From the NCBI GenBank assembly GCA_001792895.1, contig MARA01000008.1, forward strand, positions 310,001 through 374,000: 64,000 nt of DNA, in the 5' to 3' direction. Under the pieces are notes generated by a model. It had not been told where the DNA came from. It made no database searches and saw only the letters and a list, made by a program, of their open reading frames with translations. Positions 1 to 10,884 of the stretch are shown piece by piece. The translations under genes and the position numbers were made by a program. How positions within the stretch are numbered: position 1 is the first letter of the stretch; every line of letters starts with the position of its first letter. This DNA is from Lentinus brumalis (taxonomy: Eukaryota; Basidiomycota; Agaricomycetes; Polyporales; Polyporaceae).

Positions 1-272
1 AGGACGTGTGGAGGGCGAGGTGCGTCACAGGCAGTGGCCTCGGCGTTACACCGCCCGTGACTTGAAGACACCCTGGGTGTTCCGCCCGAATCCGCGGACT
101 GTCCGCCGGACGGACATCCCAGTCGACCTGACTTTCTGGGAGCACCGGCCTGTGGCGTTGAGCGTGCTCTATGTCTGACAAGGGTGAAAGGACGCGCCGA
201 ATAGACGACTTTGTGGATCTGATTTTCCGGAGGGTTGGCTAGCAGATAGTATGCTGACGCGCGTGGTCGCAG

Positions 273-1103
273 GCAGGTTCCTGAAGGAATACACCGCGGA
301 CGACCTGCTCTTTGGAAACATCTTCGACCGCCCGCTGAAGCTGCCCTGGGTGTTCAGCGTCGCCGTCAAGTTCATGAAGTGCGTACCCCTTGGTCCCGCC
401 CGCTCGCCGCACACTAACACTATCGCGCACACAGCTTCATCGACCCTACGCTTGAGCACGACCTCGGGTCCAGCTCGAAGCCGTGGGCCCTGTCACCCCT
501 CATCGCGACCATGCCGTACTTCGCGCACCGACGCGTAGAGCGGGGCGCGCCCGAGCCGCCGTTCCCGCCGAAGGAGCCCATTGGGGACGACACGACGCAG
601 CTGCGGACGACGGGCGCGAACGGCAACGGCAAGAACGCGAAGACGAAGGACAGCCCGTCGAAGCGCCGCGGGTACTTCACGAACGCGCTCCGCAGGCAAG
701 AGGTTGTCTTTGGGCCAGAGGTGCGTTTCCTGGTCCGCCTCTTCCTGCATACCCATCCGACGTGAGAGGAGGAAGCTCACCTGTGCAACGCACCCATAGG
801 ATCTCGTCACGACGGACTTCTGCTACGACTTCCTCACGTTCAGCCCGGACGGGATCCTGCTGAACCTCCCTGGGGGCTCTCCATCGAGATGACCAAGTAC
901 TGGGACGGGCAGCCGGTGCGCTTCGTGTGCTGCGAGCGGCTCAGAAGGAGGAGCGCACGGCCGAGCGGGCGTGGGGCCGCATACTCTGGTGCGTGGTGAT
1001 CGAGCCCGTGGAGGACGACTTGCGCGAGAAGGGCTCGACGCGCTCGACGAAGAGCGGGAGCAGCGCGTCTCTGGCGAGTGGGAGCTCGGGGGATGTCGAC
1101 TGA
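273..1103 (+). pseudogene. DUF1769 family protein, copy A (5' part outside window, frameshifted)
   Basis: Three exons are visible (273-378, 435-720, 800-1103). They encode the body of a fungal DUF1769 protein: GRFLKEYTADDLLFGN, then IDPTLEHDL, KPWALSPLIATMPYF, TTDFCYDF and YWDGQPVRFVCCER. The function of this family is not known. The first exon lies left of the window, and the start of the window is the end of the long intron 1. Two frame problems are seen. The first is the G-run at 872-876 that also breaks copies B and C. The second is a missing A near 949 that copies B and C have, so exon 4 is 304 instead of 305 bases. It is probably a decayed tandem copy. Confidence 0.75.
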
Positions 1104-1149
1104 GCGAGGACCGGCTTTTGTAGGAGTGGCGGAGTTACCATGGACTATC

Positions 1150-4100
1150 GGGTTCGGTTTGTGTACGTGTAGCATTACTGTTTGTTCGACTTCTGGATAT
1201 CCTCAGGCTTGTGCCTTTATACCCCCGGGGTCTGTATGGCGTCCGGACTTTGTCGGCGGGCGCGCAGCCAGTCTAGTCAGCTTTGCTGAGCAGGAGCAGG
1301 AGCAGGAGACGCGAGAGTCTGACGCGTGACGCAATGCGGGGTGAGCGCTCCCGAGCTTTCCGCGGTATCGACGACCAAATTCCTGCTCAGTGCTGCGGTA
1401 GGGCTCTACTCATCTCTTCTGGACGCTCTCCAAACCAATCCCAGACATTCGACATTCTACTCTGGGGCGACTCGCGTTATGCTGCACAGGGGATATGAAG
1501 TCTGGATAGCAGACAGTCGCGGGCAGCCGCTTCCGGAGTACCAAGTCGAGGTCGGGGAGGACGACTCGGTCGTCACCTGCTACATTCCCAGTGAGAGTGG
1601 GAAGGTGAGGAGTACTTACTGCGGTCAGTACGGTTTACCGAAACTAGGTGAATTGACTACAGGAATTCTCCATTTGCTGGAAGGACCACAATGGACCGAC
1701 GGCGAACCACACGAGCATGAGGACCTTCGTCGACGGCGTGCGCGCTGGGGGAAAGCGTTGCTACCCTGGAGTCTCGGGCAAGCGTGACGGCGTACGCACC
1801 GAGTCTGCGCATGTCTACCATCCGTCAGAAGCGTTGTGCGGCGCAAGCGATCGAGCTCGGGGATCGACCGCGAACACAGCTCGGGCCCGCGGGATCGCTC
1901 GCAGGCGTCCGTTCTGGGCAAGCGAAAGATACGCTCCAGAGCAGGAAAGCTTGCCTCAGGGAGATTTGTGGAATACACTGGATATATGGCTGTTCTGCTG
2001 TGGTGTGTACGGCGCACACAGGGTGTTCTGTGCACGCTGGGCCACCTCTGTGGCGACTTTTTCCCAGCTCCGAGGTGCGTGCAGCAGCCGTCTCGCGCCT
2101 CCACGCCTACTCATGCGGCATGCTGACTATCTCTACGACGTGTGCGCAGGGATGCGACGAGTCGAGAGGCTTGCAGGAGGTGCGGAGAGGGAGAGGGCGG
2201 GGGTGCGGGTGCGGGCGGACACCGGGGTCTTCGGAGCTCGGAGCTCGGAGCTCGAAGCGTCGCAAAGCGAGGAACCCTGCGTTCCTGCATGGAGTCGGTT
2301 GTCGTCGGCTTTTCGCGACGTTAGCCACCCGGTCCTGTTCAACTTGAAGCCGCTGTGCCCACGCGTGTAGTAGCTTAAAGGCAATGTATTTCATTTCTAC
2401 CGACTGTGCGGGGCCGCATAGAGCGCGGAATGGGCTACACGGACGTCGACGGGCTGGAGAAGACGAGTACTACGAAGCCAGAACGGGCAGAATGATGGAC
2501 GTTTGCGATTGCACAGCATCCCGGCGCTCTCGACTTGACCACTACCACGACGATCGCGTCTCGAGGGCGACATGAATACAGATGGATACGCTAGCAACAC
2601 ATACATCGTACTACCAGGTACACAAGAAGCTATCCAGGATGCACGCGACTAACCTCGAAATCAAGTCTTCGGTCGCTCCGAGCTCCGTCCTCGCCTCCCG
2701 GTTCACCTGATTAAGTTGTACGTTAGCACCTCCTGCAGTCGTCCGAACAGCTGCTCACCGTTGGTCTCTACCAACTTTGTGCCAGCACGCATTGGGCCAT
2801 GCTCGATGGCCTCCGTCTGAATCTCGTCGTCTCGGGCTGCCCGGGAAGTTCACCGCTCACCTCTCACGTCCTCGGCTCGCAAACCGGCCAAGCGCAGAGC
2901 GTCCTTGCGCTGTCGCCAGCCTGTGAATTGGTACGAGTCGCGCTGACTGCGACAAGCTCACCGCGTACTTATTCTCCTGCCAGGGTAACTCCGACGGTCC
3001 GTCTTGCGAAGGTCCCGGTGGCCGACTGTGCTGATCATGCTTCTTGGAACGTTTGCGCCGCGCTTCTGGAAGAGGCGTGGCAAGCACGCCTCCAAGACTC
3101 AGCTGAATGAGAACGAGTGCCAGTGCCGCGGAGGATGAGGATGGGGACGTACGCCGGCCAGCAGAGGAGAGGGAACGACGACGGCAGGAGGCCAAGCCGG
3201 GGGAACTGTAGCGGAGTGGTGATGGGACAGGAGAGCCCCATGAATGGTGTCATTGCTGGCGGCGACAGCGAGACAGGCAGTCGCGTCCTGACACGATACA
3301 CGACTCGACCCTTAAAGGGCACAGGGTAAGATTGCTTGAAGCTCGCTTGAAATACCCGTTGACAAATCCAAGTTCGGCAGGTGCATCTACAGCTATTATG
3401 CACGTCCCAGTGCGACTCGGATCAGTATGCAAGACACTCACTGCACTGTGCAGAGCAAAGCCGACACACGCAAAGGTCACGCCAACGAACGGCCCAAACA
3501 GCAGGTGCGTCCGTCTCAGCGTTTAGACAGTTGCTGCTCTAGAATCTGACCGTGAAAAGTCTGCGATGCCTGTCATGCAGGAATAGCAACACGGCGACTC
3601 AGGAGCAACCAGTACACATCGAGCGAACACGACGGCCCGGGAGCCACCCACTGCATGTATGGGACGACAGATCGAACGCGGACAATGCCGTCTACTTTGC
3701 CGCTGTTGAACATCCGACGATGCGCTCAAGAGGGCATCGGGCACCGGAGGCGAGATCTCGATATGCCGAGGTGTGCTTACCGGCATTCTCAGGTACATAT
3801 TGCCAGCTCGAAGTATGACAGCTACTCAATGTTGTCGTTCTCTATGTAGACATCAGGCTCGCCGGCCTCTCATCCGATTGCCACGCCTCGCTCAAGGTCG
3901 CGTGCGGACAACCTGGAGGCATGAACGGCCCCAGCAAATAGTGCAGGGAGACGTCGGCGGCGATACATGTCGTTGCAGGCCGGTGACTCCGAGATGCCCG
4001 GTGTTCCTGGAGGACAAGACCTGAAGTGGCCGGATTCAACTAAGTATAGTGCCGGATAGTCAAGACTCGATGTCGCAGGTAAGCCGAGCTTGATTGCCGC

Positions 4101-5605
4101 ATGGTTAACTGGGGCAACAGTCCCGACTCTGGGAGATGCCTCTAATCGCTCTCATGCCTTCAGGTCGCGGCTCGCATACGGAACTCGTGCAACGCAAAGG
4201 GCAACCAGCGTTCACTGCGGCGCCGCACACCCGGCTCGATCAACTAGGCAGGTCCGTGTCCAATATTCTGACCGTATTCTGTCCTCCCACATCTGTCGCA
4301 GCGACTCCCTGAATCGTTCCGCTTGCTAACGCCGAACATTACGCTGCAGAGTGCTCATCAGGGGAGTCTATGAGGGTACTTCAAGTTACCGGCCTCGCGA
4401 ACGCAGTCAAGACGTCAAACAAGATGCTAACCTCGCTAGTTCCACGACACCTGTCTGTGACAGTCGACAAAGAAGGGAGTGAGCTACTAGTGACGAGGAA
4501 AGCCTGCGAGGCACTCGACGCATGCACGGAGACGACATCGAGCATGCATAGACGACATCGCGTGTTGTATCGCCGTCGACTCGGAACATTCCGCGACCGC
4601 AAGAAGGTGCCGATACTCAGGTACAGACAAATACGCTTCTTCGGATGCCAAGCGGCGGCACTCTCGGGTGCGTACAAGCTCAGGATACCGGTGCTGATGT
4701 TCCCAATCACAGCCTGAGTAGTAGCCTTCACGCACATGTCCTACAGGTCAGTAATACTCACTGTTTCCAGGCTGCACGGCACCGCTATCTCGTGCTCGAG
4801 AGGCACCCGTAGCTCCAAGTACGAGTGCTCTGGGGGCTGCTCCGGCGATTCAGAAGTTCTATTCTCGTGGCTGAGCACCGCCGTCACAGACCACCGGATT
4901 GGTTGCGTCCCATCAAGCGGACAGGTGAGTCGTTTGTATCGAGCTCCGCCCTCTCGTCCGATCCTGAGCCCTTCGGCTCACAGTATGAACAACTTGAAAC
5001 TTGTTCATGGTCCCGCTGACTGACAGGTGAACTCACTGACTCGGACTCTATAGCCAGACACATCACTTGACACTCTGGTATGTGCACAACCATCTGTCGA
5101 CTAGATTGCTTTTCGTGCTACTAATGACTTGTGAACGAAAGCTCCCGGGCCTGCAGGTGTTTGATACACACAACGCCTCTGCTGGACTGTGAACGCAAGC
5201 TGGAGGATCAACACCATGATATTGATGTGGTATGACATCCCAGCGTCGTCTTGCGACCCGACGTCTGATCTCGCTTCACAGTATGGTTGGGCGGACAGGT
5301 CCCAGGAGATTAGGTTCAATTGTCTTCACTGCAACCTACATGTCCGGTGGCGAGCTGCCCTGTACCGCGTGCGCTCGAGCTCAGCCAATCTGCGGCAGGC
5401 TGAGGCTGCCGGTCACGATGCAGCTCTGAGCTGGTAGCGGTCGCACGCCACTGTATCCGTGGGGGTTTGTGCGACTCGTTGTCATTCGTTGAAACTTGGG
5501 AAGCTGGGACGAAATACAGGACGTCTGGAGGCAGACAATATATCTTGTTTCACACAGACACATGCGCGCACCGGCAAGATGGCGCGTCAGCCCGCGGACT
5601 GGCAT
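1150..5605. repeat. Near-identical direct repeat, copy A (pairs with 32,727-37,182)
   Basis: Positions pair with the second copy at a constant offset of 31,577 from at least 1283 to 5605, without a gap. Only two differences were noticed by eye (at 1199 and 2221). Both flanks are clearly more diverged, with several indels. Copies of the flanking DUF1769 and promoter regions therefore look older than this central tract. Confidence 0.8.
1479..1825 (+). pseudogene. Truncated DUF7918 gene, copy A
   Basis: This is the 5' part of the DUF7918 gene that is complete at 42,872-44,233. It holds the start MLHRGYEVWIADSRG, PEYQVEV, CYIPSESGK, one intron (gtgagg...ctacag) and the next exon with VDGVRAGGKRCY. 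Homology to the full gene stops at about 1825, in the middle of exon 2, where the sequence passes into the spacer. The reading frame runs on into unrelated sequence. The break is at the same base as in copy B, so it marks the joint of the tandem duplication. No function is expected. Confidence 0.8.
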
Positions 5606-8310
5606 GGCACTCCGGCACTCGACAGACTACAGTCTTCACCGTGAGAGGTCCCTGCAAGTTCGGATGCCCTGCCAGCCTCGGACCCGGGACCACGGTGGTA
5701 TCCTCGACTTGGAGTCGGACCCGGACCCGGACAGAGCTTTCCTTCAGCGTTGCTAACCCGACGCGGCACGCCGAGCAGACATTCTGGGGCCTTTCGAGAG
5801 GCTGGATAGTAGACAGATTCACCCACCACCGCCGTAAGTACACTGCAGGTACGTATGTCCAAGTCTTGGAGGCTAGAGCGGCGCGGCCCATATCTGCTGC
5901 TTGGCTCAGGTCCTTACTCCTGCATTCACCTGGGCATGCTTGCATGATACGTTCTGGTACTGGGACATGCCCATACATCGGCATCAGAGACCGACACGAG
6001 AACATTCATGCAGCCCAGTGCCGAGCAGCCGCAAGTTTCAGCGCGACGGTCAGTCAAGCAGTCAAGCAGCGGTTATCCGGCCTAGCCTCGACCATTAACA
6101 CGCAGCAGATCTGCAACGCTCCTCGGCCGAGCAGTCCATCCATACACTGCTGGTGCTGTCTGGAGCGACTGACACCCAGGATGTTCCGACCTTCCAAGCA
6201 CCCGCCCAAATATCAGGATTCAGCGGCCACGGCGCGCGCACCCTGTCGCTCTCAATTATCCATACAACAGCAAATTCAAGGGCTGTTCGAACTTGAAGCA
6301 CACATAGGGCGAGGACGCGCAGGACAGCACACATATGGGCAGTTGGAAACATGCATCGAATTCGGATCGAGCCTCGGCGGACAGACCTACACATGTGACG
6401 TACGTACAGGGCTCCTGAAGCGACGAACTCGGGATAGTACCTGCGCACACCGAGCTCGGCACGAGGACTGCGAGGCGTCAGGTCAAGCTCGAGTCTCGAG
6501 ACGACCGCATGTATGTACCCGACCTGCGTACGGCAAGTCCGAGCTCTCCCGTACGGCGATCCTCCGCTCTAGCCGCACCGGCCGGGGACGTACCTCGACC
6601 CGACCGTGCACCGTGCACCGTGCACCGTGCAGTCTGCTGCATCCAGCAGCGAACATACCTGCGCTATCCTGACGTCGCCTGTACCGAAGATTCAAGACAT
6701 CCCGGCGGCTGAGTAGTCCAGACCGCGAGTACGCCCAAGGTTATGAGTATAAGGTGGTGACGGGCGAGCGAGCGGGACGAGCACCGCCCACCTTTCGTCC
6801 CGTCGCTCGGCCCTCTGTCTCACCCACCTTGTTCCCCAGAGCCTCCACCTTCCCTCGGGCGCGCGCTGCTGTTAGCCAGTGCGCCGGGCTTGACGAGTCG
6901 AGGTACGCACCTACGACGCTCTACGTGCACGAGGTGCTCATCCTACTGCTGGATTTCAGCTCGCACACGGCCTCCGAGTCGGGGTCGTTGCCCCATACAG
7001 CGGTGAGTCTCACTGCGACTTAGTACTTACGCTGTACTTACCTTGATTATTAGTCGAGCGAGCGCATCAGGTTCGACGCACGCGACAACTAACAAGAGGC
7101 CGGCTCGACTGTGTCGGGTCTCGGCGTGCGAGTCTGGGAACGGTGAGTTTGTACTGTACGCTCGGCGCTGGATGCGTGGCTGACGGCCCCCACTTCGAGC
7201 AGGTACACAGGACGCGGGTGCGTGTACCTGCATCGCGACGCAGTACCTGGCAGATGCCGGTCGCGCACAGACGGCGTCGCAACTTGCGGCGTCGGGAGCG
7301 TATTGCGAGAGGCGGGAGGTGGCAGGAGGAACGCGTGCGTTGTGGTGACGGATCCTGGGATGGGATGGCGTGTGCTTGTGACTGAGCAACAGGTGATAGA
7401 GCTGTAGGACGCGTACCGGTGCTCTTGAGCATCTCTGGTCCGGGTTCTGAGCGGCAGTACGCGCCGCCGTCGGGCGGGTTGCGATCGACGTCGTCTGTGT
7501 ATGGTCCGGGACTACCGTCGCTCACACGCACCTGGGTTCGGCCGGCATAGACGGGGTCTGGGGGTAGAGTCGCCGGAGTATGGAAGGGATGTCTGGAGCC
7601 GCGGGTCTTGACGCGCTGGAGGAGAGACATAGGCTTGCAAGAGATAGACGCACCATGATGAAGAGAACGGCGGCCGTCGTGCGTGCCGGCAGCGCGAGAT
7701 TGGCGGAGCTGTTGTGCAGCCTCGTTGTTACGCTCATGAGAGTGGCTCACAAAGGGCGCGAGTGGAGGGCGAGTCTGGCAGCGGAGAGACGCGGAGAACG
7801 CATAGTCAGGCTGGGAATAGACGGGAAGGACGCATACCGATGCATATACATACCTGTATGCGTGCTATACGGCAAATACCACGCGTTTGCTTGAGGCGCA
7901 GTTGCTCGGAGCGACGTTGCGGGCGGCGGGTGGCAGACAAGGCGGGCGGCGGGAGAGGACCGGAGAGCGCATACCGGCTTGTGCAGAGAGCAAGCAGCGC
8001 AGCGCGGCCAGAGACGAGACACGGGGCGTCCGGTGGGTGCAGACTGGAGAGCGAGTTGCGCTGGAGGCAGACGCGTCCTGCGCGACGTCATTGGCCAGAT
8101 CTACGTAGCCAATCTGGCGCGCGGGAGATGCCGAACGACGCTGGTTGACGCACTGCGGAGGAGCGTGAGCGTGCAACAGGCCGCTCTCGGAGTCCTTCAC
8201 CTGCGCCACCTCCCGCCCTCTCTATCGCTTCCCTCGAGCGTAGCCGTCTACCTCACCTTCCATATCCTTCATCCCGTGTACGACTGCCCCTCGCCGCATA
8301 TCCTCGCCCC
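1826..8310. other. Spacer of duplicated unit A, no recognisable gene
   Basis: This is 6.5 kb between the truncated DUF7918 gene and the insertion site of the KDZ element. It is repeated at 33,403-39,837. Several open frames occur, the longest 401 codons at 5467-6672. That frame is broken in the second copy (only 110 codons at 37,044-37,376), so it is not under coding constraint. The end of the spacer (about 8,150-8,310) is the promoter region of DUF1769 copy B. No transposase, tRNA or rRNA signal was seen. Confidence 0.6.
6604..6631. repeat. Short tandem repeat, ccgtgca x4
   Basis: Four copies of the 7-mer ccgtgca lie in tandem here. The other spacer has only two copies, near 38,164. This is a small length difference between the duplicated units. 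Confidence 0.8.
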
Positions 8311-8317
8311 TCGCACT
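8311..8317. repeat. Target site duplication, left (outer KDZ element)
   Basis: tcgcact directly precedes the left terminal inverted repeat and recurs at 30,529-30,535 after the right one. The direct match extends to 11 bases (tcgcactcacc) if the first element bases are counted, so a length of 7 to 11 cannot be excluded. Seven leaves perfectly matching element ends, CACCTAACC and GGTTAGGTG. Unit C has the same site once, near 39,838. Confidence 0.85.
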
Positions 8318-8789
8318 CACCTAACCGTCCCACTGATCCGGCTTGATTAGACCGGACAAGTCGCGTATGTGATCGGCCTGATCAGCCCGGATTCCGCTGT
8401 CCCCACTGCCCTCCGATAATTCTCCCAACCTCCTGGCGCCTTCTCTGCTGATCCCCGGAACATCCGTCCATCACCCGATCTCTCCCGGTCCCCTCCCCGA
8501 CCGTTTCCGTCCCCGCCCTCCCATCAATTTCCCGCCCTTCCCGCCTGCCCGTTTCGTAACACGTGGTCTCCGTCCCGCCCTCCTGCGCGTCTCCTGCGCC
8601 TCCCCGCCCCTCCCATCAGCTGGGCGTTCTCGGCTAGATAATCCCCCCTCCCATCAGGTTCTCCACGCGCCCGCCGCTCGGATATCATTCTCCTGCCATA
8701 TTGGGAGGTTATCCGGGCGTTTCGTAGCGTCCGCGGTTGCCGCCGCCGCGATTACCATATCCGGACGCTCTACCAGCCTTCAAGCGCTT
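8318..8789 (+). repeat. Outer element, left terminal inverted repeat (~470 bp)
   Basis: This sequence is the reverse complement of 30,057-30,528. Over the first ~450 bases about four mismatches were found by eye, and similarity fades after the CCATATCCGGA motif. Such long, near-identical ends point to recent mobility. It is C-rich on this strand. Confidence 0.9.
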
Positions 8790-9035
8790 ATCGCGCCCTT
8801 CCTCCGCTCCTCCTCGTGCCGCCTTCCTCTACCGCTGTTGCCGCCCCCAGACGTGTGTGGGTAGTCTCTTACTACCTTCTAGAACATTCTTCTAATGGCT
8901 ACACTGCCCGACACGTGGCCACGTCATCTTCTGATAGCTAATCAATCGCAGGATCGACGCCTTCTCTCGCTTAACCAACCCCCTTATATCTTCTGTCCTC
9001 TCGATGTCGTCCTGATCCCCCTCCCCCACTCCCCA

Positions 9036-10691
9036 ATGGCCCATCGCACCCCCGTCACGACCTCATCCGGTGCGCCAGTCACGCCCGACGGTGTCGCGCT
9101 CCGCGACCTCAAGTGCAACGCCATCGATCTCCACCGCCTTTGCTCGTTCCTGGGCGAGGGCGAAGTGTATCAGCAGTTCAAGCATCGTTTCGACACCGCC
9201 GACCTGGCTTGGCTCGTCGCCGGCGCACACAAGGACGGCAAGCACTTCGTCAACCCCGACCAGTTCCATCCAATGTGGGCGAAGGCCCGCCTGGTACGAG
9301 CCAATGGCAAGGACGCGATCTATCAAGCACGGCGGGAGTTTCGGGATAAGCTGAGGGATCTGGTTTGGGATGCGGTACGTCCACTCGTTCGTACATCATT
9401 AGCTGGCATTCACACATCCTAGCTCACCGTGCTGGACCGCATAAGCGGCGGCGCCAGCATCCTCATCCATTCGCCCGGAACGGTCGAGCCAGGTCATCCC
9501 CTTGAGCTCCCGTTCTTGAAGTTCGATGTGTACGTGCCCCAGTTCATCGGTCAAGAAAACCCCCTCGTCGACAGACCCCTGGCCTCGATCGTGCAGACGT
9601 TCGCCCAGGAGGTCGCGCTTCCTGTGACGCGGCGTTGGCGCCGGGCCTTCGAGAAGCTCAACCTCAAGCTCGCTGAGGTGGACACGTCCATTGAGCCGCC
9701 GTCCCACCTCCCGTTCATGCCGGACCCCAAGCCGCGCACCACTCTGTATAGGTGCCACGGTCGTAGTGTCGGCGAGCTCGAGGACATGCTCCGCCTGGCT
9801 GCAGATACCGCGACCCCCAGAGACCGCGATGGACCGGCTCGTCGCAGTGGTGCCAGGGAGGTTGCTGATGGAGTCCGCGACGAGACCGACGACGTCGCCG
9901 CCTCTTTGCGCGCGGAGATCGCGCACTTGCAGGCCCTCATCACTGAGAAGGACGGCGAGATCGCGCATCTGCGCGATATCATCGAAGATCGCGACCGCGA
10001 CATCATCCGCCTCGAAGAGGAGGTCGACGCCTTGTCACACGGTGAGTAGTACGATCTGCTATCTCAATGACGCCACATCTTACATCTTTTGCGCGACCTT
10101 TCAGCCAGTCCCTTGCCGGTGGCGCAACCGCTTCCCGCTGTGTCCGCCCCGACTCCGACGCGCTCGCCCTTGGCGGTGATCACATCACCTTCTCGGCGAT
10201 CCGATCCCGCCGTGCAGCCCGCTCGTCACGCTGAACTACGGTCGTCGACCCCCTTCTCCTCTCCATTCTCGTCGATGAACATCAGCTCCTGGTCGTCCAT
10301 CGCCCCCCCTGCCAGCTCGCCGCCCTCCCCCGCTCCCTCACCGACGCGAGCTATGATGGAGTGGGTGATGCCTGCTCCTTACCGGCCATCACCTGCCCCC
10401 GTTGCTACGCCGCCCTTTGCGGCGGCCGTGGCATCACGCGGCACTGATCGGGTGGCAGCGTCCCCCATGCGGTCGTCGGCGCTGAGGCGCTTCGACATCG
10501 TCGGGCCGAAAACCCACGCCGTCCTTGTGGCCCACAACCTCTCGCACACGCTTCACCGACAGCTTCGCGACATCGTCTGTGTTGAGCCACAGTCTGCATG
10601 GTATGGGGTGATGACTGAGGAGCTGCATCTTCCTGAGGAGGTTGTGGGTGAACTGATCCTGGCGCTGGAGGACGATGTGCCCATGGACTGA
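9036..10691 (+). CDS. Accessory protein of the outer KDZ element, coiled coil, unknown function
   Basis: Three exons (9036-9374, 9423-10041, 10105-10691) join in frame through gtacgt...ctag and gtgagt...tcag introns, giving roughly 510 residues. I do not recognise the family. The N-terminal third is globular and ends with an arginine-rich helix. A central heptad-like stretch (around residues 290-320, LRAEIAHLQALITEKDGE) should form a coiled coil. A Pro/Ser/Ala-rich linker follows, then a folded C-terminal end finishing in EEVVGELILALEDDVPMD. An upstream in-frame start at 8895 exists, but the ATG at 9036 is preferred because the sequence before it is low-complexity. Being inside the element, it is probably cargo linked to transposition. 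Confidence 0.65.
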
Positions 10692-10884
10692 AGTGGCTAG
10701 TTGGAGTTTCGGGTAGTACGCGTAGTGCGGTTGTCTTGATGCCGTTTCTTGTAATAATATCAGCCGCTTCGTAGACTGCGATGTGACCTTGTGGCGCATT
10801 GGTACAATATGGCAAGGATAGGAACCAGGGCATCGTACTCGCCTCCCCAGAATCCCCGCTCCACCCTCACTAACCTTGTCGTAG

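Noticed and set aside
1717..2370. 217-codon frame present in both units A and B
   Set aside because: It lies in the near-identical tract, so its conservation says nothing about coding. It begins inside the truncated DUF7918 gene and runs across the joint into spacer.
5467..6672. 401-codon open frame in spacer A
   Set aside because: The duplicated copy in unit B breaks the same frame after about 110 codons and has several indels that are not multiples of three. There is no recognisable motif.
1826..8310. LTR retrotransposon or rRNA spacer
   Set aside because: No terminal direct repeats, polymerase or integrase motifs, and no rRNA-like sequence were seen. The second copy is explained by the segmental duplication.
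8311..8321. An 11 bp target duplication (tcgcactcacc) for the outer element
   Set aside because: The last four bases are better explained as the element's own end, since CACC pairs with GGTG at the other side. The inner element has exactly 7.
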